A DNA stretch of 64,000 nucleotides from contig URLF01000001.1 in the NCBI GenBank assembly GCA_900548705.1, positions 6,591 to 70,590 of the forward strand. The letters run 5' to 3'. The notes beneath the pieces are model-generated. The model was not told the origin of the DNA and did not search any database. It worked only from the letters and a program-made list of their open reading frames with translations. Shown piece after piece: positions 26,445-34,722 of the stretch (within the stretch, counting starts at the first letter, position 1; every line of letters starts with the position of its first letter). The DNA comes from an uncultured Porphyromonadaceae bacterium. Lineage in GTDB: Bacteria > Bacteroidota > Bacteroidia > Bacteroidales > Muribaculaceae. The translations under genes were made by a program, and so were the position numbers.

Positions 26445-28001
26445 ATGTTAGACAAAGAGATACTTAACCAATTAAAGGGGATATTCGCCAATCTGGAATC
26501 TGACATCTCATTCCGTCTGGCGGTGAATGATTATTCATCTTTGGCAGAAGAGATGAAATCCTTTCTGGAAGATGTAGCCTCAACATCCTCAAAGCTTTCA
26601 GTGGAGACAGTCGTCGCAGATGTCAATGCTCCAATGTTCGAGATATTCAAAAATGGGGTTCCAACAGGTGTCAGCTTCTGCGGCATTCCAAACGGCCATG
26701 AATTCTCAACCCTTTTGCTGGCCATATTGAATGCCGACGGTCAAGGGAAAAATCTTCCAGACGACACCCTTCGCCGCAGGATAGAGGCGTTGAACGGTCC
26801 CATAAAGCTCCGGACATTCGTCTCGCTTACGTGCACCAATTGTCCGGATGTTGCTCAGGCATTGAATGTGATTGCCCTGTTGAATTCCGGAGTTGAAAAT
26901 GAGGTAATCGACGGGGCTGTAGTTCCGGAACTCGTCGAGTCGCTCAATATACAATCCGTACCGACTGTCTATGCCGGTGACAATATTCTCAGTGTCGGCC
27001 GTTCGACATTGGGAGATCTGCTTGACAAGCTTGAATCCGCATATGGCTCCTCAAAGTCGGCCGGCGAGACTCCTGTGATGAGGGAATATGATGTGATTGT
27101 AGTCGGCGGTGGTCCTGCAGGCGCGACCGCCGCCATTTATTCCACAAGAAAGGGCTTCAATACGGCGGTTGTCGCGAAAGCCATCGGCGGTCAAGTCAGG
27201 GAAACCACGGGCATACAGAATATCACCTCCGTGCCTGAGACAACCGGTACAAAACTTGCCTCGGACATCAGGCAGCATATATCGTCTTACCCCATCGACA
27301 TTTTCGAAAACCGTTCTGTGGATTCTGTGAAAATCGAGGATGGGAAGAAGACTATTTCCTGTGGAAACGAAATCTTCTCGGCCCGCGCCTTGATCATTGC
27401 CACAGGAGCCGGTTGGCGCAAGCTGAATATACCCGGCGAAGAGGAACACATCGGAAAGGGTGTGGCATTTTGCACCCACTGCGACGGGCCATTTTACGCA
27501 GGGAAGAGGGTGGCAGTGGTCGGTGGAGGAAATTCAGGCATCGAAGCCGCCATAGACCTTGCGGGAATCTGTCCGTCTGTCGATGTTTTCGAATTTATGG
27601 ATACCCTCAAAGCAGACGACGTATTGCGAGAAAAAGCAAAATCGCTGACCAATGTCACAATCCACACCTCCACACAAGTTCTGGAGGTATTGGGGGATGC
27701 CACTTCCATCTCGGGTGTAAAGGTCAAGAATCGTCTGACGGATGAAGAGATAATTTATCCCGTCGAAGGGGTCTTCGTTCAGATTGGACTCAAGCCAAAC
27801 AGTGTTCCCTTCAATGAGCTGTTACCGACGACCCCGGCAGGTGAAATCATTGTGGATGAACGATGCCGCACCTCAGTCAAGGGGGTCTATGCGGCCGGTG
27901 ATGTCACCACTGTCCCATACAAGCAAATTGTGATTGCGATGGGAGAAGGCGGGAAAGCAGCATTATCGGCATTTGAGGATGCCATGCGTGGCGAAATTTA
28001 G
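26445..28001 (+). CDS. ahpF: Alkyl hydroperoxide reductase subunit F
   Basis: A 518-residue flavoprotein disulfide reductase passing electrons from NAD(P)H to AhpC. The N-terminal thioredoxin-fold repeat (about 1-200) has its redox pair in TCTNCPD (Cys130, Cys133). The C-terminal thioredoxin-reductase part has the FAD motif VVGGGPAGATAA (219-230), the redox pair CTHCDG (Cys343, Cys346) and the dinucleotide motif VVGGGNSGIEAA (355-366). Length and domain order are normal for AhpF. There is no clear promoter after the intervening terminator, so expression probably depends on read-through from ahpC. Confidence 0.96.
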   Translation: MLDKEILNQLKGIFANLESDISFRLAVNDYSSLAEEMKSFLEDVASTSSKLSVETVVADVNAPMFEIFKNGVPTGVSFCGIPNGHEFSTLLLAILNADGQGKNLPDDTLRRRIEALNGPIKLRTFVSLTCTNCPDVAQALNVIALLNSGVENEVIDGAVVPELVESLNIQSVPTVYAGDNILSVGRSTLGDLLDKLESAYGSSKSAGETPVMREYDVIVVGGGPAGATAAIYSTRKGFNTAVVAKAIGGQVRETTGIQNITSVPETTGTKLASDIRQHISSYPIDIFENRSVDSVKIEDGKKTISCGNEIFSARALIIATGAGWRKLNIPGEEEHIGKGVAFCTHCDGPFYAGKRVAVVGGGNSGIEAAIDLAGICPSVDVFEFMDTLKADDVLREKAKSLTNVTIHTSTQVLEVLGDATSISGVKVKNRLTDEEIIYPVEGVFVQIGLKPNSVPFNELLPTTPAGEIIVDERCRTSVKGVYAAGDVTTVPYKQIVIAMGEGGKAALSAFEDAMRGEI

Positions 28002-28036
28002 CAGCCCAAGTTATTCCTTTATCATTCCATATGATC

Positions 28037-28078
28037 AAGACGCGGCGTTGCACTTAAATTTGCAAGCCGCGTCTTTCT
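28037..28078. terminator. Bidirectional terminator after ahpF
   Basis: AAGACGCGGC (28037-28046) pairs with GCCGCGTCTT (28066-28075), with an inner TTGCA/TGCAA pair and one bulge. It lies between convergent genes. Confidence 0.8.
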
Positions 28079-28081
28079 ATT

Positions 28082-29716
28082 TTATTTCAAGTAGATTTTA
28101 TGAGGAAAGCCATCAAGCATCAAGACATAGACGCCGGAATCCAGATGTCTCAGTGATATGTTTTCTGTATGTTCCGGAAGAAGCTTTCCGGCATAAACAG
28201 TCACTCCGCTCATTGTTAATATTTTGATTTCTATTGAATTTTTGACATATGAGACAGTCAACACTTTGTCTTGGACTATGAAATCAAATCGGGATGCGTT
28301 ATCCATTCCCGGGACTATCCCTGACGCGATTGGTTCATCAGCAAGAGATATGCGGTAGACTCCAAGTATCGATCCAGGCATATAAGCATACACTGTGGTT
28401 GCTTGGGATTGAGCGGGTGTTTTGCTACCACCGGATGTCGCAGCTGTAGCCGGAACAGATATGATTTTCGGACGCAAGTTCTGGTATATTGCCGGAGGAT
28501 AGGGAAATTTATGCTCAGGAAACTGCCATAATGGCTTGAGTGAGGAGAAATCTGAAATGTCATTCCAATGGGCCACTTTAAAGATTGTGCCGTCATAGGA
28601 ATTATATTTGTAAGGCAGAACAAGGAATGTTTCATCCGCGACCTTTACAGGGAATGCCCCGAAACAGTGGGTGTCGGCATATGACAGGTCAGGATTGGAC
28701 AACATGCTTGTCTGATTGAGCATTGGATATTCCCCTTGGGCTGATACTGTATGCAGTTCACCATTGTCTTTATATAATAGGAGAGGGGAGTGTTGCATCG
28801 GATGGTCAGTGGTGCCGAATCCTTGTACGATATGATGGGTTTCATCAATCTCTGCCACATAGAACATCCCTTTCCAAGGAGAACCAGAGGAAGCATACGT
28901 GCGGGTGTCAAACGTATAGTCTACCGAATCATAACGGGTTATTTCAATTTCCGGCAGGGTTGCCCCTTTCGAGAAAATCAATTTACAACGTGAGGGGAAA
29001 TAGGTATGCCCGGCGGTGTTTCCCCAGAAATGCCAGCAACCTATCGAAAACTGGAAGTCGCCCGACAGCAAATCTCCGGTCATTCCCAACCATTCGTAAT
29101 CGGTCTGGAAGTGGTGACCAATCTCAGTGTCCTCAAATTCAGGGGCGATGGTAGTGATGTATTCAAGATTCCGGTCATATACTTGTATAAACAACGACAT
29201 CTTTTTACCAGATGTTGTCGCCTTCAACCCGACCACCGCGATATGCCCTGCATCATCCGACATCACATAGCGTTGGAGCGACGAATCGACAAGATCACCG
29301 GAGAAATCAGATTGCAAATCGGGAAGTGCCTCACCAGTGGAGGCGTTGAATCTTCTAAGGGTTATTGTTTCGCCGGGAGATTGATATTTCTCCACATACA
29401 CATATACGATGTCATCTATGACAAAGATGTTGTGATTGTTTTGATTTGGGTCATTGATGCCATCGCCGCCTCCGGCTTTTGACATATCCATCTCCCATAA
29501 AGCCGTCATAGAGGCATATTTTTCCGTGGCACCTGAATTGCCGGACAATTGCATTTCGTTGAATGTCGAAAGCTCGTCCGGAGCGGCAAGCCCTTCAGCC
29601 GACTGGGAATATGTAGCCAATGAGATGCTAAGCATAAATCCTATAAGGGTTACCCTTATGGCGCCAAAGGCGCCATAAGTTTTGCGGAAACCCTGCGATT
29701 GGAAAATTTTATTCAT
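28082..29716 (-). CDS. Large secreted protein with probable type IX secretion C-terminal domain
   Basis: A 544-residue protein of unknown function. The N-terminal region has a late hydrophobic segment (about 20-38, AIRVTLIGFMLSISLATYSQ), a likely signal peptide with a long n-region. The middle (about 70-450) is beta-rich with repeating phrases such as NNHNIFVIDDIVYVYVEKY, suggesting a propeller-like fold. The last 70 residues (NSIEIKILTMSGVTVYAGKL, then ISLRHLDSGVYVLML and KIYLK) look like a T9SS type A sorting domain, which directs outer-membrane passage. No catalytic motif is recognised. A double palindrome covers codons near the N-terminus (29642-29679). Confidence 0.7.
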   Translation of the reverse strand: MNKIFQSQGFRKTYGAFGAIRVTLIGFMLSISLATYSQSAEGLAAPDELSTFNEMQLSGNSGATEKYASMTALWEMDMSKAGGGDGINDPNQNNHNIFVIDDIVYVYVEKYQSPGETITLRRFNASTGEALPDLQSDFSGDLVDSSLQRYVMSDDAGHIAVVGLKATTSGKKMSLFIQVYDRNLEYITTIAPEFEDTEIGHHFQTDYEWLGMTGDLLSGDFQFSIGCWHFWGNTAGHTYFPSRCKLIFSKGATLPEIEITRYDSVDYTFDTRTYASSGSPWKGMFYVAEIDETHHIVQGFGTTDHPMQHSPLLLYKDNGELHTVSAQGEYPMLNQTSMLSNPDLSYADTHCFGAFPVKVADETFLVLPYKYNSYDGTIFKVAHWNDISDFSSLKPLWQFPEHKFPYPPAIYQNLRPKIISVPATAATSGGSKTPAQSQATTVYAYMPGSILGVYRISLADEPIASGIVPGMDNASRFDFIVQDKVLTVSYVKNSIEIKILTMSGVTVYAGKLLPEHTENISLRHLDSGVYVLMLDGFPHKIYLK

Positions 29717-29908
29717 TGTGTGTAATTAAAATCTTAACTTGCCACGCGTAATTAATGTGAGGAAATGCCGCGTAGAAAATTCAGAATTGATTATTTCTGT
29801 AAATTTTCGATAAAATTAGGACAAATAATTGGTTCCACGAAATATTACACATTTTTTAACATTAAAAACAGGATGAAATGGGCGTTACCGTCTGTATGTG
29901 GCGAAATA

Positions 29909-29940
29909 TTTGATTATTTAGAATTTTGTTTGTAATTTTG
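29909..29940 (+). promoter_or_regulatory. Promoter of the polysaccharide operon
   Basis: TTTG at 29909-29912 and TAATTTTG at 29933-29940 with a 20-base spacer match the Bacteroidota consensus exactly. The stretch 29717-29908 upstream is AT-rich and shows no gene. I found no inverted repeats flanking the promoter, so it does not look invertible as in Bacteroides capsule loci. Confidence 0.75.
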
Positions 29941-30173
29941 CAGTCGCCTTAACTCTCTCAAATAAGAGATTGATATTATCTCTCTGATTTATTGACAATT
30001 AAGGCTAAGGTTGCCGACTGAGCCCATGTATTTGGAGATGACGGAGACCGGAATGAGACCAACTTTGTCTTAGAACCGGTATCAATCAATATTATCCCTT
30101 CCCGGAGACAAAAACGTCGCAGGGAGGAGCTTGAGTATATTCCGTCGGCAACCGCAAAAAATGATTCCCTTAA
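29941..30173 (+). promoter_or_regulatory. Structured leader of the upxY polysaccharide operon
   Basis: The roughly 230-base untranslated leader can fold in two ways. Segment 29999-30020 can pair with 29941-29952 (CCTTAA and CAGTCG with TTAAGG and CGACTG), or with downstream bases (GGTTGCCGAC at 30009-30018 with 30144-30153, and TTAAGG with CCTTAA at 30168-30173, just before the upxY ATG). A small hairpin AGAGAT/ATCTCT lies at 29965-29983. A 15-codon frame starts at 30026. UpxY-type proteins are known to act on the leaders of their own operons, so this is the expected site of action. Confidence 0.6.
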
Positions 30174-30701
30174 ATGGATACCGCAGCTAATTGGTATGCT
30201 ATAAAGACCCGAAGCGAGGCCAACACTCAGGCTTTCCTCGAAAGTATCGGGGTGAAAGTATATGCTCCTCGCACGAATATGAGGAAAGCAGACCATAGTT
30301 CACAGATATCCAGACATTACATTATTCCACGGGTTTTGCTGATCGAAGCTTCTGAAGAGGAAGCCTTGCGCCTGGAGAAGGAAAGCAGGGGAGAGGAGCG
30401 TCCGGTTTCACCATTCTGGATTTACCGTCTACCCGGCTCAGACCATATTCAGCCTATATCGGCAGAGGAGTTCAATCTTTTCCGGTTGCTAACAACCGAT
30501 GATCCCGAAACCCAGTGTCAGATTTATTGTAAGACCGACTTCCATATCGGACAGCATGTACGCGTGACCGCCGGCCCATTCGCTGGCTACACAGGCTACA
30601 CCCGACGCATCCGCAACAACAAACATGTGGTTGTCGAAATCGAAGGCCTCTGCGCCATCGCCCTCCCCTTCATCCATCCCTCACTCCTCCAGCCTCTCTG
30701 A
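30174..30701 (+). CDS. UpxY-family transcription antiterminator (NusG-like)
   Basis: A 175-residue NusG/RfaH paralogue that lets RNA polymerase read through a long surface-polysaccharide operon. The N-terminal NGN domain (about 1-110) begins NWYAIKTRSEANTQAFLESI, typical of Bacteroidales UpxY. The C-terminal KOW domain (about 125-165) has GQHVRVTAGPFAGYTGY. In Bacteroides fragilis UpxY proteins prevent premature termination in the leader of their own locus, and a partner UpxZ inhibits competitors. No UpxZ gene follows here; the next gene is an acyltransferase. Its position after a 230-base leader and before a 20-kb gene run fits that role. Its composition matches the host better than the genes that follow. 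Confidence 0.9.
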   Translation: MDTAANWYAIKTRSEANTQAFLESIGVKVYAPRTNMRKADHSSQISRHYIIPRVLLIEASEEEALRLEKESRGEERPVSPFWIYRLPGSDHIQPISAEEFNLFRLLTTDDPETQCQIYCKTDFHIGQHVRVTAGPFAGYTGYTRRIRNNKHVVVEIEGLCAIALPFIHPSLLQPL

Positions 30702-30758
30702 TTTGCCGCAGGATACAGTAATATATATCTAACTCTTAAATTGTCTTGATTATATAGT

Positions 30759-31430
30759 ATGTTATTACAAATCCTGTTATTAATATTTCCTTGGTCTATC
30801 AGGAAACGAATTCTTCAGCGATTTTGCAATTTCGAAATCGGAAACGGAAGCACTATCGGGTTCTCTGTGATTAGAGCAAGAAAAGTAATAATAGGCACAA
30901 ATTCACACATCGGTCATTTGAATTACTGTAAGGATATCGATAATTTAGAGATTGGTGACAATTCTGTAATCGGAAACAATAACAGAATAACAGGCTTTTC
31001 AGTTGAGTCACCGACCGTAAAGTTATATGGGCATTTTTTACACATTATAAATCGAAAATGCGAACTGGTCATAGGAGACAACGTCGGCATAACGTCAAAT
31101 CATTATTTTGATTGTAATGGAGGTATTTATGTCGATGATTATGCGGAAATAGCTGGTCTGGACTCTATTTTTATGACCCATAGTATTGATTTAAAAGAAT
31201 GTAGACAGGATGCCGAAGCGATTCATATTGGTAAATATTCATTTGTAGGCGCACGCGTTACTATGCTTAAAGGAAGTTCAGTAGGTCATTGCTGCATTAT
31301 TGCTGCTGGAGCAGTAGTTGATAAAGAGTTCAATGAAAATTACAGACTAATTGGAGGAGTCCCGGCTCACGACATCAAATCGGTGGAGGGTTATAAATTC
31401 TTTGAGCGCAGGGAGGCTTATGTAAGATAA
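30759..31430 (+). CDS. Left-handed beta-helix acyltransferase
   Basis: A 223-residue hexapeptide-repeat protein, probably O-acetylating the surface glycan. After a hydrophobic N-terminus (MLLQILLLIFPWSI), imperfect hexapeptide turns run from about 27 to 200, for example IGNGSTIGF, IGTNSHIGH, IGDNSVIGNNN and IGDNVGITSN. The usual transferase end AAGAVVDKEF...LIGGVPAHDIK matches the WcaF/Vat group. A catalytic His is likely His139 in the segment MTHSIDL. It is the first AT-rich gene after upxY. Acyl donor and acceptor sugar cannot be told from sequence. Confidence 0.8.
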   Translation: MLLQILLLIFPWSIRKRILQRFCNFEIGNGSTIGFSVIRARKVIIGTNSHIGHLNYCKDIDNLEIGDNSVIGNNNRITGFSVESPTVKLYGHFLHIINRKCELVIGDNVGITSNHYFDCNGGIYVDDYAEIAGLDSIFMTHSIDLKECRQDAEAIHIGKYSFVGARVTMLKGSSVGHCCIIAAGAVVDKEFNENYRLIGGVPAHDIKSVEGYKFFERREAYVR

Positions 31431-31492
31431 AAACGAAAGTGGCTATAACTTATGCGGTAAGCACCTCTGCAATTTTCATAAACAGCTTCAAT

Positions 31493-32614
31493 ATGTCAAA
31501 TAATACGCAACCCACAAACGATTATAAGAATAATCTTAACGAATACTATAGCCGATACGGCGGCTTTTGGGTTTATCCCGAATTACTCGATTTCTGCTAC
31601 CTTGTGAATCCATACTTCAAAAAATCAAAAATTATTGATGAAATGGAGGCTAATTTCAGAACTCTTGTATCTGAATATCCAGCCGGGATGACGGTAAACT
31701 CGGCTCTCGCTTCTGAGTGCTGGGGTATAAACTCCGAATATATAGTACCGGGGAACGGAGCAGCAGAGCTTATCAAAATCCTAATAGAGGACCTTGAGGG
31801 TAAATTAGGGATAATCCGACCAACGTTTGAAGAATATCCAAATAGGTTTGATAAAAACAGATTGGAGGTTTTCATTCCCAGCAACGAAGATTTCAGATAT
31901 GATGAGAACGACCTAATAGATTATTTCGGCCGTCATCCCGTAGATACCATATTGTTAATCAATCCGGATAATCCAAGCGGAAATTTCGTTTCCAAATCAG
32001 GACTCCTGACGTTGGCTGACTGGTGTCTGGCAAAAGGAGTTAAACTGATACTTGATGAGAGTTTTGTCGATTTCAGCGTCGGATTTGAGCATAACTCATG
32101 TCTATCAAATAAAATATTGGAGCGATATCATAATCTGACAGTAATAAAATCCATATCAAAAAGTTATGGTGTCCCGGGACTGAGACTTGGCATTCTATGC
32201 AGCTCTGATACAGACCTCATACACTCTATGAAAAAAAGGGTAAGCATATGGAATATCAACTCATTTGCTGAATTTTTCATGCAAATATACCCTAAATATC
32301 GTCAGGACTATATATCGGCATGCAATCATTTCATAGAGACGCGTGACGAATTTGAACATAACTTAAAGAAAATACCCTTTATAAGGGTAATGCCATCGCA
32401 GGCCAATTATTTTTTTATAGAAGTGTTGCCTCCATATAGCCCCACAGAGCTATGTGGACGACTACTCAAAGAACACAATATCCTCGCCAGTGCCTGTCTA
32501 GCTAAAAAAGGGATTACCCCCGACAGGTACATGCGGATAGCCGTGCGGAATAAAGCGGACAACAATCGATTGGCACAGGCTCTTATGTCTTTCTTTAATC
32601 ACAAACATCTTTAA
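31493..32614 (+). CDS. CobD/HisC-like PLP enzyme (aminotransferase or decarboxylase)
   Basis: A 373-residue fold-type I PLP enzyme. Seen: NPDNPSG (157-163), DESFVDF (Asp188), the Schiff-base lysine in SISKSYG (Lys223) with GLRLG next to it, and RMRIAVR-like YMRIAVR near the end. DESFVDF is closer to CobD (L-threonine-O-3-phosphate decarboxylase) than to ordinary HisC. A relative in the Campylobacter jejuni capsule locus (Cj1436) has been reported to decarboxylate L-serine phosphate to ethanolamine phosphate. With a cytidylyltransferase and LicD downstream, production of a phospho-amino-alcohol is plausible, but histidinol-phosphate-like transamination cannot be excluded. Start chosen at ATG 31493; an earlier in-frame start adds 18 unmatched residues. 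Confidence 0.8.
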   Translation: MSNNTQPTNDYKNNLNEYYSRYGGFWVYPELLDFCYLVNPYFKKSKIIDEMEANFRTLVSEYPAGMTVNSALASECWGINSEYIVPGNGAAELIKILIEDLEGKLGIIRPTFEEYPNRFDKNRLEVFIPSNEDFRYDENDLIDYFGRHPVDTILLINPDNPSGNFVSKSGLLTLADWCLAKGVKLILDESFVDFSVGFEHNSCLSNKILERYHNLTVIKSISKSYGVPGLRLGILCSSDTDLIHSMKKRVSIWNINSFAEFFMQIYPKYRQDYISACNHFIETRDEFEHNLKKIPFIRVMPSQANYFFIEVLPPYSPTELCGRLLKEHNILASACLAKKGITPDRYMRIAVRNKADNNRLAQALMSFFNHKHL

Positions 32615-32680
32615 TATTGTGTAGCATTATCGCACAAGCTAAAAATATTCAATAACCCAAAAGATAAATCTACATCGATT

Positions 32681-33168
32681 ATGAAAATTCCAAAACTCAT
32701 ACGAAACACATCGATTTATAAGATAGTACGACAACTTTATGTTGCCCGTATAATTGGTAATCAATTGATTAAAGCTGGAATTACAAAGTATTCGAAAATA
32801 AACCACCAATTGGTTCATTAAACGATTTTATCGATGCATCAGAAGAGACCTTGTGTCGTATGACGAATTTTTTCATCAGTATAATTTTTATGAACGAACA
32901 GAATCAGAAAGAAAAGAATTTGTGTCTGATGTAATAATGACATTTATTACCACAGCTATCTCACTGATAACATAAAGAGGATTTTATGGAATAAGGTAAA
33001 CACACTCAAAACATTTCATTATCTGATATCGCGTAGATGGCTTCATGCAGGAGAAGCTTCTTATGTAGATTTCAAAAATCTTATAATGTAAATGATGTTA
33101 TTGTCAAACCGATAGAATCAAGTTGTGGACACTGGTTTGACATTCCGTGGATTTATAAATGTCTTTAA
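32681..33168 (+). pseudogene. Decayed sugar-transfer-associated ATP-grasp gene
   Basis: The 629-base gap between the PLP enzyme and the flippase holds no intact gene. An ATG at 32681 opens 46 codons (MKIPKLIRNTSIYKIVRQLY...) and stops at 32821. Other frames then give DLVSYDEFFHQYNFYERTES, LISRRWLHAGEASYVDFKNL and NVNDVIVKPIESSCG, in the order expected for ATPgrasp_ST proteins, with stops and frame changes between them. The intact paralogue lies at 35817-36941. The final part, with the rest of the ATP-grasp domain, is missing. The identification rests on a few motifs. Confidence 0.6.
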
Positions 33169-33243
33169 AGAAAGGGAATAAGACTAGATTACAACAGCTT
33201 TTAAGTTGAGATTGGTTTAGTTATATAAAGTACTCGAACATAT

Positions 33244-34692
33244 ATGTCTCATTCAAAAGTCTTTTCCGGAGTTATTTGGGCTTCTGTGCAAAGATTTGGG
33301 AATTTAGCAATCAGCTTTGTTTCCACAATGGTCATGGCAAGGCTCCTTTCGCCGAATGAATTTGGAGTAATAGGCATGCTCATGTTTTTCTTGGCATTAG
33401 CTCAGACTTTTGTTGATAGTGGACTGGGGGCTGCACTGGTGCAGAAAAAAGAACTTGATATATTAGATACGAGCACGGCATTTTATATCAACATAATATT
33501 ATCATCTGTACTATATTGTATTTTATTCTTATGTGCCCCGGCAATCTCAAGATTTTATAATCTTGAGATTGTATGTCCTCTGCTTAGAGTGATGGGGCTG
33601 ACACTATTTATTCAGGGGTTTACATTAGTCCAAACCTCACTATGTCAAAAGGAATTACAATTCAAAACGCTTTCAATATGCAACCTGACCGGCTCAATCA
33701 CATTAGCAATTATCGGTATATGTGCGGCTTTGGCAGGGTGTGGGGTCTGGAGTTTTGTCATCCGGTCTTTGTCCGGCTCTTTAATATCATCCATTTTATT
33801 GTGGAAAGCCTCGAATTGGAGACCAAAATTCATTTTCAGCAGGGATAGAATGAAGCATCTATTTAATTTCGGAGGCTTTATGCTTTTATCGAGTCTGTGC
33901 ATAACGATTTCTAACAATGTTCAGTCATTGGTTATCGGGAAAATGTTTTCGCCATCAATTTTGGGCAAATTTACTCAGGCGAAAACATTAAGAAACATTC
34001 CTGCAGATAGCATCCAACAGGTAATCGGCCAAGTTTTGTTCCCTGAATTTTCCAAGCATCAAGATCATGATGAAATAATTAAAGACAAACTTAACAAAAG
34101 TGTTTATATCCTTTCTTTTCTCGTAATTCCGATGATGTTGCTCTGCATAATTATTGCAAAACCATTGATTTTGTTTTTTTATGGAGAAAAATGGATTGAA
34201 GCTGTCCCCTATTTTCAAATTCTCTGCATAGGTGGAATCCCTTATTGTATACAAGATGTAAATATAAACGTAATAAAAGCCAAAGGCAAAAGCAGGATTC
34301 TGTTTTATCTTAATCTTGTAAAAGCCTTTGTGTTTTGTGGAATGACAATTGTAGGCGGTATATATTATGGGTTGCAAGGACTTTTGTATATGGCCGTAAT
34401 TTATAATGTCTTAGCTTATTTGTGCTTTGCTATAGTGGGCACCGGTATTATAAAGACAAACATATGTGAACAACTAAAAGCTATTTCTAAATGCTTGTTT
34501 TACGCATGCATTCCATTTGTGGTATCAATGTATCTGAATAGCTATCTTGAAGCCTATATGGCATTTATCCGAATCACAGTCATAAGCTTTATATATATTT
34601 CAATCTATTTATGTGTTTCTTGGATGTGTAAATCCGAGGCATTGAAATATTTGTTGCATCAGGTCTCAATTACCCACAAAACATCAAATTGA
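33244..34692 (+). CDS. Wzx-type oligosaccharide flippase (AT-rich module)
   Basis: A 482-residue inner-membrane protein of the MOP/polysaccharide synthase superfamily with about 12-14 helices, expected to flip lipid-linked oligosaccharide repeat units to the periplasm. The start SGVIWASVQRFGNLAISFVS and NEFGVIGMLMFFLALAQTFV match the WzxC-type family seen also at 46718. Composition is strongly AT-rich, unlike the host-like flippase downstream. A perfect 12-base inverted repeat lies inside the gene at 33542-33571. Gene end and start are clear; no membrane-protein partner can be assigned. Confidence 0.88.
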   Translation: MSHSKVFSGVIWASVQRFGNLAISFVSTMVMARLLSPNEFGVIGMLMFFLALAQTFVDSGLGAALVQKKELDILDTSTAFYINIILSSVLYCILFLCAPAISRFYNLEIVCPLLRVMGLTLFIQGFTLVQTSLCQKELQFKTLSICNLTGSITLAIIGICAALAGCGVWSFVIRSLSGSLISSILLWKASNWRPKFIFSRDRMKHLFNFGGFMLLSSLCITISNNVQSLVIGKMFSPSILGKFTQAKTLRNIPADSIQQVIGQVLFPEFSKHQDHDEIIKDKLNKSVYILSFLVIPMMLLCIIIAKPLILFFYGEKWIEAVPYFQILCIGGIPYCIQDVNINVIKAKGKSRILFYLNLVKAFVFCGMTIVGGIYYGLQGLLYMAVIYNVLAYLCFAIVGTGIIKTNICEQLKAISKCLFYACIPFVVSMYLNSYLEAYMAFIRITVISFIYISIYLCVSWMCKSEALKYLLHQVSITHKTSN

Positions 34693-34722
34693 TTGTAAGA
34701 TATAATATAATTTGTAATTCAT

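Noticed and set aside
29717..29940. Invertible promoter of the Bacteroides capsule type
   Set aside because: No inverted repeats flank the promoter and no recombinase gene is near.
32615..33243. Insertion sequence or mobile-element scar between the PLP enzyme and flippase
   Set aside because: No terminal repeats or transposase fragments; ATP-grasp motifs explain the sequence better.
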